The notes: generated by a model not told the origin, from the sequence alone. Positions 1 through 8,731 are shown, counted from the stretch's first letter. The stretch: DNA of 64,000 bases from Marinagarivorans cellulosilyticus (GCF_021655555.1 NZ_AP023086.1:1746001-1810000), one strand, 5' to 3'. Numbers and translations: made by a program.

Positions 1-52
1 ACTGAACGACCGACGTATTTAACCGAAGGTATGTAGAGTATTGAGTATTCAT
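1..52 (-). CDS. Start of a pilY1-like gene (5' end only)
   Basis: An ATG at 52 opens a frame that runs off the window edge after 17 codons (MNTQYSTYLRLNTSVVQ). A GAGG ribosome-binding site sits six bases upstream, overlapping the end of pilX. In type IV minor-pilin operons of the order fimT-pilV-pilW-pilX the next gene is normally pilY1, which encodes a large tip adhesin and retraction regulator, so the assignment rests on position and translational coupling only. Too little protein is visible to confirm the family. Confidence 0.5.
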   Translation of the reverse strand, partial: MNTQYSTYLRLNTSVVQ

Positions 53-60
53 GAACTGCC

Positions 61-627
61 TCATTGGATAAATGAACGGTATTCACTGGCCGTTGTGGTT
101 TCCGCCCCGCCATTACCTAATCCTTTCGAGCGTAATTCAAAATAAATAGCGCTGCCGCTGGATGCTACGCCCTTGCCTGCACCGCGATAACCTGCAAGCT
201 GTTGTAGCCCGCCGCCAATGGCGGCAGCTGCGCTAGGTGCGCGAATAATATAAATATCAGAGTTTATTTTTTCGATGGCGGAGGTGCCGGCAATATCAAA
301 GTCCATATCTTTTGCTAGCGAGCCTGCGCTAAATAAATTTTCGCTATCGCCGTTGGCGGCAAGGGGGCTAAAAGTGGCTGCAAAGCTAATGCCTGGGTGT
401 GCGGTAACCCCGTTCCACGAACGCTCGTAAATAAATTGGTTAACCGCATCGCCAGCGGCAATGCGGCCTGTTTCAGATGCTTGAAAAGATTGCTCTTTAA
501 AGGCGCTGTTAGATGCCATGCGGTAATCGAGGTTAGACATTTCCATGCTAGCGATGGCGGCGATGGCAATAACAATTAAAAGTACTAGGCCGGTAATTAA
601 AACAAACCCAGTTTGCTGTTTATGCAT
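61..627 (-). CDS. pilX: Type IV pilus minor pilin PilX
   Basis: 188 residues. The short leader MHKQQTG is followed by a prepilin-type cleavage region (G-F) and a hydrophobic helix of about 20 residues (FVLITGLVLLIVIAIAAIAS), then Glu-29 and a polar region with the pattern MEMSNLDYRMASNSAFKEQ that is typical of PilX N-termini. PilX is a minor pilin that is cleaved by the prepilin peptidase and takes part in priming the pilus fibre in the inner membrane. It lies four bases downstream of pilW and is followed by the start of a pilY1-like gene, so it is part of one operon. The stop codon (TGA, 63-61) is complete in the window. Confidence 0.85.
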   Translation of the reverse strand: MHKQQTGFVLITGLVLLIVIAIAAIASMEMSNLDYRMASNSAFKEQSFQASETGRIAAGDAVNQFIYERSWNGVTAHPGISFAATFSPLAANGDSENLFSAGSLAKDMDFDIAGTSAIEKINSDIYIIRAPSAAAAIGGGLQQLAGYRGAGKGVASSGSAIYFELRSKGLGNGGAETTTASEYRSFIQ

Positions 628-631
628 GGGG

Positions 632-1639
632 TTAACCTCGAATCATGTTGCGCAATTGCACAACTTTTGTGTAAGCGCGGCGGTGGTAAGCTTGGTCATC
701 CCCGGTAGGGGTGTAATTAACCTCGCCGGCTAAAGTGTATGTTTTGGTATCGAGCATGGTTTTATCGGCGCTATTACCACGTACAACAAGGCTGTAGCGC
801 ACACTCACAACGCGCTGCCAATCGGTAATACTGGCGGGTGAAAGATAATTATCGGCGGTAAAATTGCCATCGGCATCAATACCAAATTCCACTTGAAACT
901 GCTCTACGCCTTCCACTAAAAGCTGCTCGGTAAATGTTGTGCCGTCCAATTGGAAACGGACCAAGCTGGGAACGTCGTCTTTGCACGCGCCATCGACTTT
1001 GTGGCTGCACGCGCGAACGTAATACAGCTCGCTAGCATAGCGGTAATTGTAGGTACCGACGGGGTCTGTGGCATCGCCAATGGTTGTGCCGTCGCTGCCT
1101 TTAAATATTTCACCTAAGGTGCTCGCGCTGGAGCCAACAATAGTACGTATATAAACGTTGCTACCATCAACAGAGCCGATAGATGTCATATCCATAGTGG
1201 ATGCATATTTTATCGATAACACATCGGTGCCGGCGACGTATTCATCGCTGGCAATGCAGTTGTTGGGTAAACCCGAAACACTGCCAATAGCCGCGGCGCC
1301 ATCAAAGCCGCGAATAGGTGTGCTGGTATCGGTAATCCAATCTTTATTGCAACTGCCAGAGCCGGTAATCGCGAGTGAGGCATGGGCAGAAATATCGGCA
1401 GATTTAACCCCGCCAAAATGGCCGGCTTGACGTAAAGAAACCTCAAGAATTTCATTGCCTGTGCGCACGCCTTCTTGCAGCGAGCCAAAATCAAACATTA
1501 ATCGCGAAGCATTTTGGTTGCTACTAAAAACAGAAATTAACCCCGCCATAAGTACAGAGCTTAATAAAATGGCAATCATTAAGCTAATAATGGTGAAGCC
1601 TTTAATAGATTGTCGAGCTTGTGTTTTTGAAGGTGTCAT
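632..1639 (-). CDS. pilW: Type IV pilus minor pilin PilW
   Basis: 335 residues, the usual PilW size. The leader MTPSKTQARQSIKG ends in the G-F prepilin cleavage site, followed by the hydrophobic helix TIISLMIAILLSSVLMAGLI. The helix has Leu at the place where most pilins have the conserved Glu (FTIISLM rather than FTLIELM), a variation that occurs in PilW-type minor pilins. The remaining 300 residues form a Gly/Thr/Ser-rich periplasmic domain with several Cys residues (SCNKDW, NNCIAS, RACSHKVDGACKDD) that could form disulfides. It sits between pilV (15 bases upstream) and pilX (4 bases downstream). Confidence 0.85.
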   Translation of the reverse strand: MTPSKTQARQSIKGFTIISLMIAILLSSVLMAGLISVFSSNQNASRLMFDFGSLQEGVRTGNEILEVSLRQAGHFGGVKSADISAHASLAITGSGSCNKDWITDTSTPIRGFDGAAAIGSVSGLPNNCIASDEYVAGTDVLSIKYASTMDMTSIGSVDGSNVYIRTIVGSSASTLGEIFKGSDGTTIGDATDPVGTYNYRYASELYYVRACSHKVDGACKDDVPSLVRFQLDGTTFTEQLLVEGVEQFQVEFGIDADGNFTADNYLSPASITDWQRVVSVRYSLVVRGNSADKTMLDTKTYTLAGEVNYTPTGDDQAYHRRAYTKVVQLRNMIRG

Positions 1640-1654
1640 TAGGTGCTCAATCGA

Positions 1655-2125
1655 TTAAGGGTTGTAAGGCAAAAAGGTAAAGCGGTGTGTTTTTGTTTCG
1701 CTACTTTGTTTAACTTTCTCTGTCCAGCTGATGCTAATGGTGTACATGTCGTTACCGACATTGGCGACAGATAACGCGGCATTGCTTAAATTAGCGCTTA
1801 GCTGCTCTTTTATGCGGTAGGCATCTATTTGGGCAATTTGTTGTGGTGTGCAAACGGTGCATTCGGCTAGGCTTTCTGAACCATCAATTGCGTTGTAGGC
1901 GCCGGCTTCGGTACCGAGGGGGTTTGCGCGCATGCGGTCGGCCATATCGTTGGCCCCGAGTACGGCAATGCTTAATGCATTTGAATTGGCAATCATGCCT
2001 AAGCCATTAAGTTGCATGCTGGCAATGCCAAGCACACCACCGGCAAAGACTAATAGCGCAACTAATACTTCAATAAGCCCAAAGCCTTTAGCCTTAGGTT
2101 TGTAAAAACAAGATGTTAACTGCAT
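1655..2125 (-). CDS. pilV: Type IV pilus minor pilin PilV
   Basis: 156 residues. After a 15-residue leader (MQLTSCFYKPKAKGF) comes the prepilin motif GFGLIEVLVALLVFAGGVLG with the conserved Glu five residues after the cleavage site, then the PilV-typical MQLNGLGMIANSNALSIAVL stretch. Two Cys form CTVCTPQQ. It is a minor pilin of the fimT-pilV-pilW-pilX set. Its ATG overlaps the last ten bases of fimT, which indicates translational coupling. Confidence 0.85.
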   Translation of the reverse strand: MQLTSCFYKPKAKGFGLIEVLVALLVFAGGVLGIASMQLNGLGMIANSNALSIAVLGANDMADRMRANPLGTEAGAYNAIDGSESLAECTVCTPQQIAQIDAYRIKEQLSANLSNAALSVANVGNDMYTISISWTEKVKQSSETKTHRFTFLPYNP

Positions 2126-2649
2126 GTTAGGGCGTCCCCTGTTGCGTTGTGCTCGGATATTTGCGGCCGGCCGGTGGCGTTAATTATGATGGCTTTTGCT
2201 AGGTCGCTACCGCGTGGGTCGCAAAGGGTAAAGGTGCCGGTTTCCATGGCTAAGCCATTCGGGCGGTAGCGAATAAAGTCGCTAATATCGTTGGTTGTAC
2301 TTAGCGCTAAGCCTTGCTCTAGTGCACCTGCTATGCGAATAAGCTCTTCGTCGTTATCGCGGGTATCGTCGCGATCGTCGTCGATAAAAATAATCCAACC
2401 GGTGTTCCAGTTAGTGCCGCTGCAACTGCTGGCATCGCTGCTGGGGCAAACCACCACTTGGCGCGAACGCTTTACCGCTTCGCTTCGGGCATAGTGGAGT
2501 TCGCCTAAAAATGTATTCAGCGCACTTTTTTGCTTGTTATTGTTGATTAAGCCGTCATAAGAGGGCACCGCAACAGCGGCCAGTATTGCAACTATCGATA
2601 CCGTCACAAGCATTTCGATTAAGGTGTAGCCAAGCGTTAATTTGTTCAT
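2116..2649 (-). CDS. fimT: FimT/GspH-type pseudopilin
   Basis: 177 residues. The prepilin leader MNKLTLG is followed by YTLIEMLVTVSIVAILAAVAVP, with the conserved Glu and the hydrophobic alpha-1 helix, and then the GspH/FimT-type domain with NNKQKSALNTFLGELHYARSEA and the motif VVCPSSDASSC. The C-terminal half holds RYRPNGLAMETGTFTLCDPRG, the usual FimT ending with a GRP motif (NATGRPQI). FimT is a minor pilin; some members bind DNA during natural transformation, which is known for the family but not demonstrable here. It is the first gene of the minus-strand operon. No strong Shine-Dalgarno sequence is visible before the ATG. Confidence 0.85.
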   Translation of the reverse strand: MNKLTLGYTLIEMLVTVSIVAILAAVAVPSYDGLINNNKQKSALNTFLGELHYARSEAVKRSRQVVVCPSSDASSCSGTNWNTGWIIFIDDDRDDTRDNDEELIRIAGALEQGLALSTTNDISDFIRYRPNGLAMETGTFTLCDPRGSDLAKAIIINATGRPQISEHNATGDALTCS

Positions 2650-2765
2650 GGCTATAGATATAGCATTGAATGAATCGCATTAAATATGACATTGGATGGG
2701 CGGTACGAATTAGAGGCTCGTTGTATGCATTAATTCGATAACGTTTTATGCTGGATTTAGTTAGA

Positions 2766-2826
2766 CACTTATCTTCTATTAATTATATTTGTTTGGTTTT
2801 ATTAAATTGCTATTTAAAGATAAGTG
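2766..2826. repeat. 10-bp perfect inverted repeat upstream of fimT
   Basis: CACTTATCTT (2766-2775) is repeated as its exact complement AAGATAAGTG (2817-2826), separated by 41 bases of very AT-rich DNA. It lies in the 274-base gap between fimT and the HAMP-protein gene, about 120 bases upstream of the fimT start. It might be an operator or a weak structure; nothing in the sequence shows which. Confidence 0.35.
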
Positions 2827-2923
2827 GAAATATGAAAATGGCGTTATTTTTTTGTTTTGTTTTTCTGGAGGCCTTGTCATGCGGGGTTTTGCGCCACATT
2901 GTGGGTTTTTGTGGTGTGGCGCG

Positions 2924-3700
2924 TTAAACGTTATTTTTTTCTTTTTGTTTTTTTATAGCGCTTATTGTCTCTGAAAAAACTTTGGCTAAGTAACCGAGTT
3001 CATCGTCAGTTTTAACAGTGTTTTTCTCTTGGTAATCACCAACACTTAAGCGGTAAATTGTATTGAGCAAATCGGCAATTTGCTCCTTCCATTTGGCCGC
3101 TTGGTTGAGTGCAATAAAGGTACTGAGTGCGAGTGTCATTAAGCTTACAAGGGTCCAAAGGTATAAGCTTGTTTGTGCGTTTTTAAGCGCTTGCGTCATT
3201 GTTTGGTTGTCGACACGGTTGACCTCGTCAATTATGTAAAAAAATTCGCTTTGAATACGAGAGAAGTATTGTTGAATATCCCAAAGCCGTTCATTAAAAC
3301 CTGGGCTTGCAGGCTCTAGCAGCTTAATTTTGTTTTGGTAATTAAATAGGAAGCTTACCAGTACGCTAAAGTCGACTTGAAAAGTTTGCTGTGCGCTTTG
3401 GCTGAGTGTTTTTACCGCGCGCGAATGGGTGTTGAGATCTGTCGATAGGCGGTCGAATTCGTCGACGGTAATATTTTGTTTTTGGTGAAAGTTAGCCAGT
3501 TGCATGTTGAGTGTGCTTAACATGCCGTAGTGATGTTTGAAGTCTTTCATCACGCTGCTGTGGTTGTCTTCAATATTGTTTGGGATTAACACCCAGTTAG
3601 GGTTAATCAGCCATAGGCTCGCCAATAGCAGCACGAAGAATGCGGCTTGAATAAAAACGAGATGTAACATTTTATATTTTAAACTGCTACGGATAGTCAT
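2924..3700 (-). CDS. Membrane sensor-like protein ending in a HAMP domain, no output domain
   Basis: 258 residues. A first transmembrane helix (about residues 13-33, VFIQAAFFVLLLASLWLI) and a second one (about 178-198, LYLWTLVSLMTLALSTFIAL) flank a periplasmic region of about 140 residues predicted by eye to be mostly helical, as in four-helix-bundle sensors. The end of the protein matches a HAMP linker (IADLLNTIYRLSVGDYQEKN, then TDDELGYLAKVFSETISAIK). It stops right after HAMP, so no methyl-accepting, kinase or cyclase domain is present. It could be a stand-alone partner, a regulator by dimerisation, or a remnant of a chemoreceptor. An inverted repeat (2891-2922) follows the stop but has no U-tract on this strand. 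Confidence 0.55.
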   Translation of the reverse strand: MTIRSSLKYKMLHLVFIQAAFFVLLLASLWLINPNWVLIPNNIEDNHSSVMKDFKHHYGMLSTLNMQLANFHQKQNITVDEFDRLSTDLNTHSRAVKTLSQSAQQTFQVDFSVLVSFLFNYQNKIKLLEPASPGFNERLWDIQQYFSRIQSEFFYIIDEVNRVDNQTMTQALKNAQTSLYLWTLVSLMTLALSTFIALNQAAKWKEQIADLLNTIYRLSVGDYQEKNTVKTDDELGYLAKVFSETISAIKKQKEKNNV

Positions 3701-3839
3701 TTTAACGGGCCTACTTAAATACGAATTAACGAGTCAATAAAGTTGTACCCTTAAACTATAGGAGGAGTATTGGTTATTCGCTAGCAAGGCCAATGGAGGG
3801 GAAAGGTAAGGGGGCCTATTGGCCCCGCTTAAAAGAGAC

Positions 3840-3875
3840 GGCTGTAGTACTAAGGGCTGTAGTACTAACGGCTAT
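3840..3875. repeat. Short tandem repeat after the outer-membrane gene
   Basis: The 15-base unit GGCTGTAGTACTAA(C/G) occurs twice in tandem (3840-3869) with the start of a third unit. It lies just after the stop of the Met-rich outer-membrane protein gene and is probably without function. Confidence 0.4.
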
Positions 3876-3878
3876 GGC

Positions 3879-4958
3879 CTAAAAGGCTTTTTGGTAGCCT
3901 AGCACCCACATGTTTTGCATTTCCATTTGCAGCCCGTTAACCGATTGCTTTAGTGGCACGCTGTATTCGAAGGCCAAGCGGTGGCCATGTAGCGCGCCTT
4001 TTTGGCCAACCAAGTTTAGTCCCACTTTAGCCGAGCTTTGCTGGCGGCCGTAATTGGCGGGGTTAGCGGTTTGTACCGGCAGCATAATATTGGCGTCGCG
4101 GCCTTCGATATCGCCGCTATCGCTGTAGGCAAGCCCCAAGCTTGTGCTAATGCTGGGTGCCCATGCGTATTGGGCCCAGCCATTTAAACGGTGAATATCA
4201 CCCAGGGTATAGCCCTCGTCGTTATCGCCTGTGCGAATGGTGGCCATGTATTGAGCGCCCCAGCTTATGTTGTCGGCTTTACCGGTATAGGTGATGCCCG
4301 GTAGCAAATCGTAGGTGCCCGAGCCCAGCTGCATGGCGTAAGGCAAGCGTACGGTGCGTTGCATGTTCATGGGGGTTAATACGGTGCCTTCTTTATCGGT
4401 GGCGCCAGTAGGCAGGCTGATGGCTGCGTTTAGGTGCAAGTGATGCGTGGTGGTTTCATACAGCCGATATAGTGCACCAATTGTGGTGTCGCCCATGCCG
4501 CTAACGTCGCTTTTAAATTCGCCCAGCACATTATTGCCCATCATGCCTTGGTAGCTTTTTAGCGTCATGGATTTATTCATGTAATTCAGCATAGCCATTA
4601 GGGTGATGTTGTCGTTGGGGGCGTACATCATGCCCAGCATGTGCATTGTGGTTGTCATGCGTTGCGGCACGACGCGCAATGTTGGCGGCATCATTGGCAT
4701 GCCGGCATACGGGTTTGCTTGGGTGGTGGCGATGGCATCATCACTGATGGCGTTACTGCCCAACAGGTTGCCCTCCATCGTCATGGACATGGCGCGGTAC
4801 GATACCATCCACTCGCCAGCGTTATGCATATGGTCGCCCATAATGCCAATGGGGGCATGGGAATCTGCACGTTGTGCTTGTGTGTGGCTTTGTGGGTCGG
4901 CAATAGCCGCAGTATTGATGGCTGCTACGGTTGCTAGCAATATGTTTAGCTTATTCAT
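3879..4958 (-). CDS. Met-rich outer-membrane beta-barrel protein, probably copper related
   Basis: 359 residues from the chosen ATG at 4958, which gives a normal signal peptide (MNKLNILLATVAAINTAAIA) and has GGA upstream; a longer frame to 5039 would add 27 unlikely residues. The mature protein is unusually rich in Met and His (GIMGDHMHNAGEWMVSYRAM, then many MTTTMHMLGMMY-type runs) and has the alternating Gly/aromatic pattern of beta-barrel strands, ending in Phe (VLGYQKAF), the usual outer-membrane barrel terminus. I recognise a family annotated as 'transporter', often found by copper genes. It lies about 100 bases downstream of a DUF2946 gene, which supports a metal-linked role. The exact substrate cannot be told. 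Confidence 0.6.
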   Translation of the reverse strand: MNKLNILLATVAAINTAAIADPQSHTQAQRADSHAPIGIMGDHMHNAGEWMVSYRAMSMTMEGNLLGSNAISDDAIATTQANPYAGMPMMPPTLRVVPQRMTTTMHMLGMMYAPNDNITLMAMLNYMNKSMTLKSYQGMMGNNVLGEFKSDVSGMGDTTIGALYRLYETTTHHLHLNAAISLPTGATDKEGTVLTPMNMQRTVRLPYAMQLGSGTYDLLPGITYTGKADNISWGAQYMATIRTGDNDEGYTLGDIHRLNGWAQYAWAPSISTSLGLAYSDSGDIEGRDANIMLPVQTANPANYGRQQSSAKVGLNLVGQKGALHGHRLAFEYSVPLKQSVNGLQMEMQNMWVLGYQKAF

Positions 4959-5062
4959 TGGTAATTCCATTGCAAAACGCTGCACGACTGTGGCGCGCAG
5001 CGAATCAAAATTAAGTGGGGAAGCATCGCAAAAACGCATTTTTAGCGATGCCCTTAAGGGTC

Positions 5063-5554
5063 TTAAGCAATGAAAAGTGGCGGTGCGCGGACGGCGGGTA
5101 ATGTATAAGCCTGCGCGGCTAGGGTGGCGCGTTGAATAAGCGCTTTAATGCGTAGCCGGCAAGGCCAAAACATAGCGCATAAAATGACGAAGCCAAGGGC
5201 GATGTTTGCGCTAAATGCGGCAAACTCGCACAGCGTATTGTTGGATTTTTGGTGCTCGTGGTGTTCTGCGGGGGTGCTTTTATTGAGGCTGGCGGCGTTG
5301 TGATTGTGGTGGCCGTGCTCGTGATGCTGCTGTTGTGTTGCGCTTGGCGAGCCTAGCGATGCCAGCTCGGCGGCACCGCTGGCGCTATAGCAAAATATGT
5401 AAAAAGCTTGGCTAGTACCATCGTTAGGCATAAAGCCTGCGGGCACTATGGCGCGCATAAATACAAAGGCCAGCAACACTAGCCCACTAAACGCCGGGCT
5501 TCGCAGCAACCTGTGCACCAGTGTTTTATGTGGGGTGGGGGTGTTCAGTGGCAT
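5063..5554 (-). CDS. DUF2946 family membrane protein
   Basis: 163 residues from the ATG at 5554; the open frame extends further upstream to 5719 but that part overlaps the preceding gene and looks non-coding. The hallmark is SGLVLLAFVFMRAIVPAGFM near residue 22-45, then a His-rich loop (QQQHHEHGHHNHN and EHHEHQKS) and a second hydrophobic helix (NIALGFVILCAMFWPC). DUF2946 proteins are small inner-membrane or periplasmic proteins that commonly sit with copper-handling genes; the function is not known. The His-rich loop fits metal binding. The next gene downstream is the Met-rich outer-membrane protein, so the two may form a metal-response pair. Confidence 0.7.
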   Translation of the reverse strand: MPLNTPTPHKTLVHRLLRSPAFSGLVLLAFVFMRAIVPAGFMPNDGTSQAFYIFCYSASGAAELASLGSPSATQQQHHEHGHHNHNAASLNKSTPAEHHEHQKSNNTLCEFAAFSANIALGFVILCAMFWPCRLRIKALIQRATLAAQAYTLPAVRAPPLFIA

Positions 5555-5669
5555 GTGCAAAGGCTTTGGTTCAGATGATGGAATACTAGCATAAGATTTT
5601 GTGCTGGCGCATAAGCCTAAGCTAGCCCTAAACCCACCAAAATTGGAACTTGCCTCGCGGTTTTTAGAA

Positions 5670-6677
5670 TTATTCAAACAGCATCTTAAGAAACATAGCG
5701 CCGGTGGCCGCATCGCCATGGTTGGCAGGAATATATTTTACGTGTTCTGTAGGGGCTTTGCTGGGGTCTATTTCTATGGCCCAAAGCGGGGTGCTTTGGT
5801 TGGGCACAATGGAATAGCGCAAATCGATAATGCGTTGGTTATTGGTTGGGTCCAGCGCGGTATAGCCATCGCTAAACCAGTGGAAGCGTTGAATGTCGTG
5901 CAGCTGTTGCGAGTTTGCGGCTAATGTGGGGAAATCGCGCGCTACGATTAAAGCCGGAACACTTTCGCCGGGCCAGACAGTATTCTTTCCGAATAACCCT
6001 ACCTTTATACCATTGATGTAAAACGTGCCTTGGTGAAGGTAAAGGGTTTTCCATAAAACCAAATTACCGAGTGTGGGCTTGGCGCTAATGCGCTCGGGTG
6101 AGTGGCCGCGTTGCGCCGCTAGCGCGTGCACTTGTGCTAGGGCGCGTTGGTGCTGCCAACTGGCAAGTGCCATATATACAGCCATCCAGCCTATTGCCAT
6201 TAGCGCCCAGCGACGTTGTTTTTTGATTGCGGCCGTTAAAACCAATATAAAGGCTGGCAAGGTAAAGGCCGGGTCGATAACGGCAATAAAATCCCAAGCA
6301 AAGCGGTGGTTACTAAGGGGCCACAATAGCTGGGTGCCGTAGCTGGTACAGCCGTCGAGTAGCGCGTGTGTGGCGTAGCCAATAAGGCTCCAGCTGTAGG
6401 TTTGATTAAACGAAAAGCCCCAGCGCCGGTGGGCAAAGGCATAATGGAAAAACACAGTGCACAGCAGCGCACCTATAGGGATAAACAACAGCGAATGGCT
6501 AAAATGGCGGTGGAACTGCAGTGCCAGCAGTGGATCTTCGCTGGAGCGAATTAAGATATCGAGGTCGGCAGCCATGCCTGCTAGCGCGCCAATAATGGCC
6601 GCCTTGGCTAATGTTTGGGCCGAGCCTTTTAGCTGGCTAAAAGCGGCACCAACAACCCCTTGGGTAAATGGATCCAT
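5670..6677 (-). CDS. YdjM/YbcI-type membrane metal-dependent hydrolase (DUF457)
   Basis: 335 residues. The N-terminus MDPFTQGVVGAAFSQ, then AGMAADLDILIRSSEDPLLA and FHRHFSHSLLFIPIGALL, followed by GYATHALLDGCTSYGT, are the conserved His/Asp motifs of this membrane hydrolase family (E. coli YdjM/YbcI). Four to five transmembrane helices cover the first 180 residues; the last 150 residues form a soluble domain ending FLKMLFE. The substrate is unknown for the family. It is the first of three minus-strand genes in a row and is divergent from the PHP gene. Confidence 0.75.
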   Translation of the reverse strand: MDPFTQGVVGAAFSQLKGSAQTLAKAAIIGALAGMAADLDILIRSSEDPLLALQFHRHFSHSLLFIPIGALLCTVFFHYAFAHRRWGFSFNQTYSWSLIGYATHALLDGCTSYGTQLLWPLSNHRFAWDFIAVIDPAFTLPAFILVLTAAIKKQRRWALMAIGWMAVYMALASWQHQRALAQVHALAAQRGHSPERISAKPTLGNLVLWKTLYLHQGTFYINGIKVGLFGKNTVWPGESVPALIVARDFPTLAANSQQLHDIQRFHWFSDGYTALDPTNNQRIIDLRYSIVPNQSTPLWAIEIDPSKAPTEHVKYIPANHGDAATGAMFLKMLFE

Positions 6678-6809
6678 ATTAAATAATCACTCTGTAGCAA
6701 AAGCCGGTATTTCTTTTGTGCATTATATGAATGCTTGCGTTGCGATAAGCATTCGTTTTGACATGATCTGATGTTAGGGTAATTAGCGCAATCAAACAGA
6801 GGTTTTTTA

Positions 6810-7568
6810 ATGCAAATACGATGTGATACCCACATGCATACCGTTGCCAGTGACCATGCGTTTAGTACTGTGCACGATTATTGGGCGGCCGCTAAACGGC
6901 AGAACCTTCAGCTTTTTGCGATGACCGATCACGCCTCGACAATGCCCGACGGTGCCCACGATTGGCATTTTGGCAATATGAAAATCTTGCCGCGCACGGT
7001 GGATAACATCGCCATGTTACGCGGCATAGAATCTAACATTCTTACGGATAACCGCGGGGTGGATATTCTTGATGGCATGGCGCCTTATTTAGATATTGCC
7101 ATTGCCAGCTTTCACGAACCGGTGTTCCCCCCGGCCGATAAAAAAACACATACCCGCGCAGCCATTGCGGCCTTTGAAAGTGGCAAAGTGCAAATTTTTG
7201 GCCACCCAGGTAACCCTAATTTTTTATTAAACGAAGACGAAGTAATTCGCGCCGCTAAGGACAACAACGTTGTGCTAGAAATTAACAATAGCTCGTTTAG
7301 CCATTCGCGTTTGGGTAGCGAGCCTGTGTGTTTGCGTTTGCTAGAGCTGGTGGACAAGCACGATTGGAAGGTGGTGTTTTCTAGCGATTCACACAGCGCG
7401 TTTCACTTGGGCATTTTGGAGCACTGTATTGCCAAGGCGCAGCAAGTGGGTTTTCCGTTTGAGCGTGTATTATCGGTTTCGCCTGCGCGCTTGTTGGCGT
7501 TTTTAGCCGAGCACAACAAACCTGTAGTGCAAGAGCTTGCGCCCTGGTTAGCGGCGCTAGAGGATTAG
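6810..7568 (+). CDS. PHP-domain phosphatase, YcdX-like
   Basis: 252 residues. The metal-binding motif DTHMHT (His-8, His-10) starts the protein, followed by MTDHAS, GIESNI (Glu), SFHEPV, IFGHPGNPNF and SSDSHSAFHLG near the C-terminus, the ordered metal ligands of a PHP-domain phosphoesterase. It matches E. coli YcdX in size and layout, a trinuclear-zinc phosphatase linked to swarming; the natural substrate is unknown. A good AGAGG site precedes the ATG. Its stop (7566-7568) overlaps the stop of the convergent MFS gene (7567-7565). Confidence 0.8.
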   Translation: MQIRCDTHMHTVASDHAFSTVHDYWAAAKRQNLQLFAMTDHASTMPDGAHDWHFGNMKILPRTVDNIAMLRGIESNILTDNRGVDILDGMAPYLDIAIASFHEPVFPPADKKTHTRAAIAAFESGKVQIFGHPGNPNFLLNEDEVIRAAKDNNVVLEINNSSFSHSRLGSEPVCLRLLELVDKHDWKVVFSSDSHSAFHLGILEHCIAKAQQVGFPFERVLSVSPARLLAFLAEHNKPVVQELAPWLAALED

Positions 7569-8731
7569 CCCGCAGCGCTTTGCTTGGCCTTAACTTCGAT
7601 AACAAACTTGTACAGCAGCACTGCGACGAGCGGCAGCAAGCCGGCAATAGCTACCCATTGAACGGCTTGCCAATGCAGCTGATATAGCACGGCACCCGCA
7701 CTTAAGCTGGATATGGCTTGAATGCTAAATACTAGCATGTCGTGTTTGCCTTTAAAGTTAGGGTTGGTGTGTTGCGCAGCGAGCGTACTGCCGGTGGTAA
7801 ATAAAATATTCCAGCCAATACCCAGTAAAATTAAACCGGTAGCGTAATGGTTTAAATTAACCCCCGATAATGTAAAAGTAAAAACGGCTAAATAAAAAAT
7901 AATCCCCAATATTAAACTTTTATCAATACCTAGCCATTGTATTAAACGACCGGTAAAAAACGATGGTATAAACATGGCTAAAATATGCCACTGAATTACC
8001 GATTTAGTATTGGCCATGGTATGGCCGTGGTGTTCGTGCATGCTAATGGGCGTGGCCGTCATGACAAAGCTCATAATACCGTAGGCCGTTACCGAAACAA
8101 CAACCGCTAGCACACCTTGATTAATGGGCCCAGCGTGTTGCTGCACAATAGGCTTAAGGCTGGGGGCGGCCGGTAAAAAAAGTACAAGCGCTAATGCCAT
8201 TAATTGCATTCCCGAAACAATCACAAAGCCCGTGCCGTATTGCGGCAGTGCGGTAATTTCGTTGTGCATTGTAAGCTCTGGCCCAACAATGGCCGCCAAA
8301 ATGCCGCCTAGCATAAATACCGATAACGCGACCGGAATGCGGTGGGGTTGGTCACTTAAAAAAAGCCGCGAGCTAAAGCGCAACTGCTGGGCGCAGGCGC
8401 TGGCAAACCCCAAGCACAGCATGGCGCTTAACCACAGGTAAAACGATTGCTGAATTAAGGCTGCAATAGCAAAACCATTGCCACCTAAACACATTAATGT
8501 GCCGCATAAAAACAGCTGTTTATAACCGCCTTTATCCAATATTTTTGATGCCGGCAGTGCAAAGGCTGCCACCCCTATCACCATAGCGGCTAAGGGCAGG
8601 GTAGCTAGCGCCGGCGATGGCGCCAGTTGTACACCGACAATCCCCCCGATTAGCAGCGCCATTGGCATGCCAGCCATTAATAGCGCACCGGCAAATGCCA
8701 GTACATAAAGCGGGCGAGGTAAATGCAGCAT
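7565..8731 (-). CDS. MFS transporter
   Basis: 388 residues with twelve hydrophobic segments in two halves. The loop between helices 2 and 3 carries ALPASKILDKGGYKQLFLCG, a degenerate form of the MFS motif A (GxLaDrxGrr). The central part has His-rich MHEHHGHTM in a loop. It is an inner-membrane exporter or importer of an unknown small molecule. AGGA precedes the ATG. It lies 50 bases downstream of a GST gene on the same strand and may be cotranscribed with it. Confidence 0.75.
   Translation of the reverse strand: MLHLPRPLYVLAFAGALLMAGMPMALLIGGIVGVQLAPSPALATLPLAAMVIGVAAFALPASKILDKGGYKQLFLCGTLMCLGGNGFAIAALIQQSFYLWLSAMLCLGFASACAQQLRFSSRLFLSDQPHRIPVALSVFMLGGILAAIVGPELTMHNEITALPQYGTGFVIVSGMQLMALALVLFLPAAPSLKPIVQQHAGPINQGVLAVVVSVTAYGIMSFVMTATPISMHEHHGHTMANTKSVIQWHILAMFIPSFFTGRLIQWLGIDKSLILGIIFYLAVFTFTLSGVNLNHYATGLILLGIGWNILFTTGSTLAAQHTNPNFKGKHDMLVFSIQAISSLSAGAVLYQLHWQAVQWVAIAGLLPLVAVLLYKFVIEVKAKQSAAG

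Noticed and set aside
2891..2922. GCGCCACA/TGTGGCGC inverted repeat as a terminator for the HAMP gene
   Set aside because: The stem is good and just past the stop, but the minus strand has no T-run after it (AAAACCCC follows). Left as an unexplained hairpin.
2789..2974. 61-codon plus-strand hydrophobic frame
   Set aside because: Made of AT-rich intergenic DNA plus the end of the HAMP gene read in antisense; Phe/Cys-rich translation typical of chance frames in T-runs.
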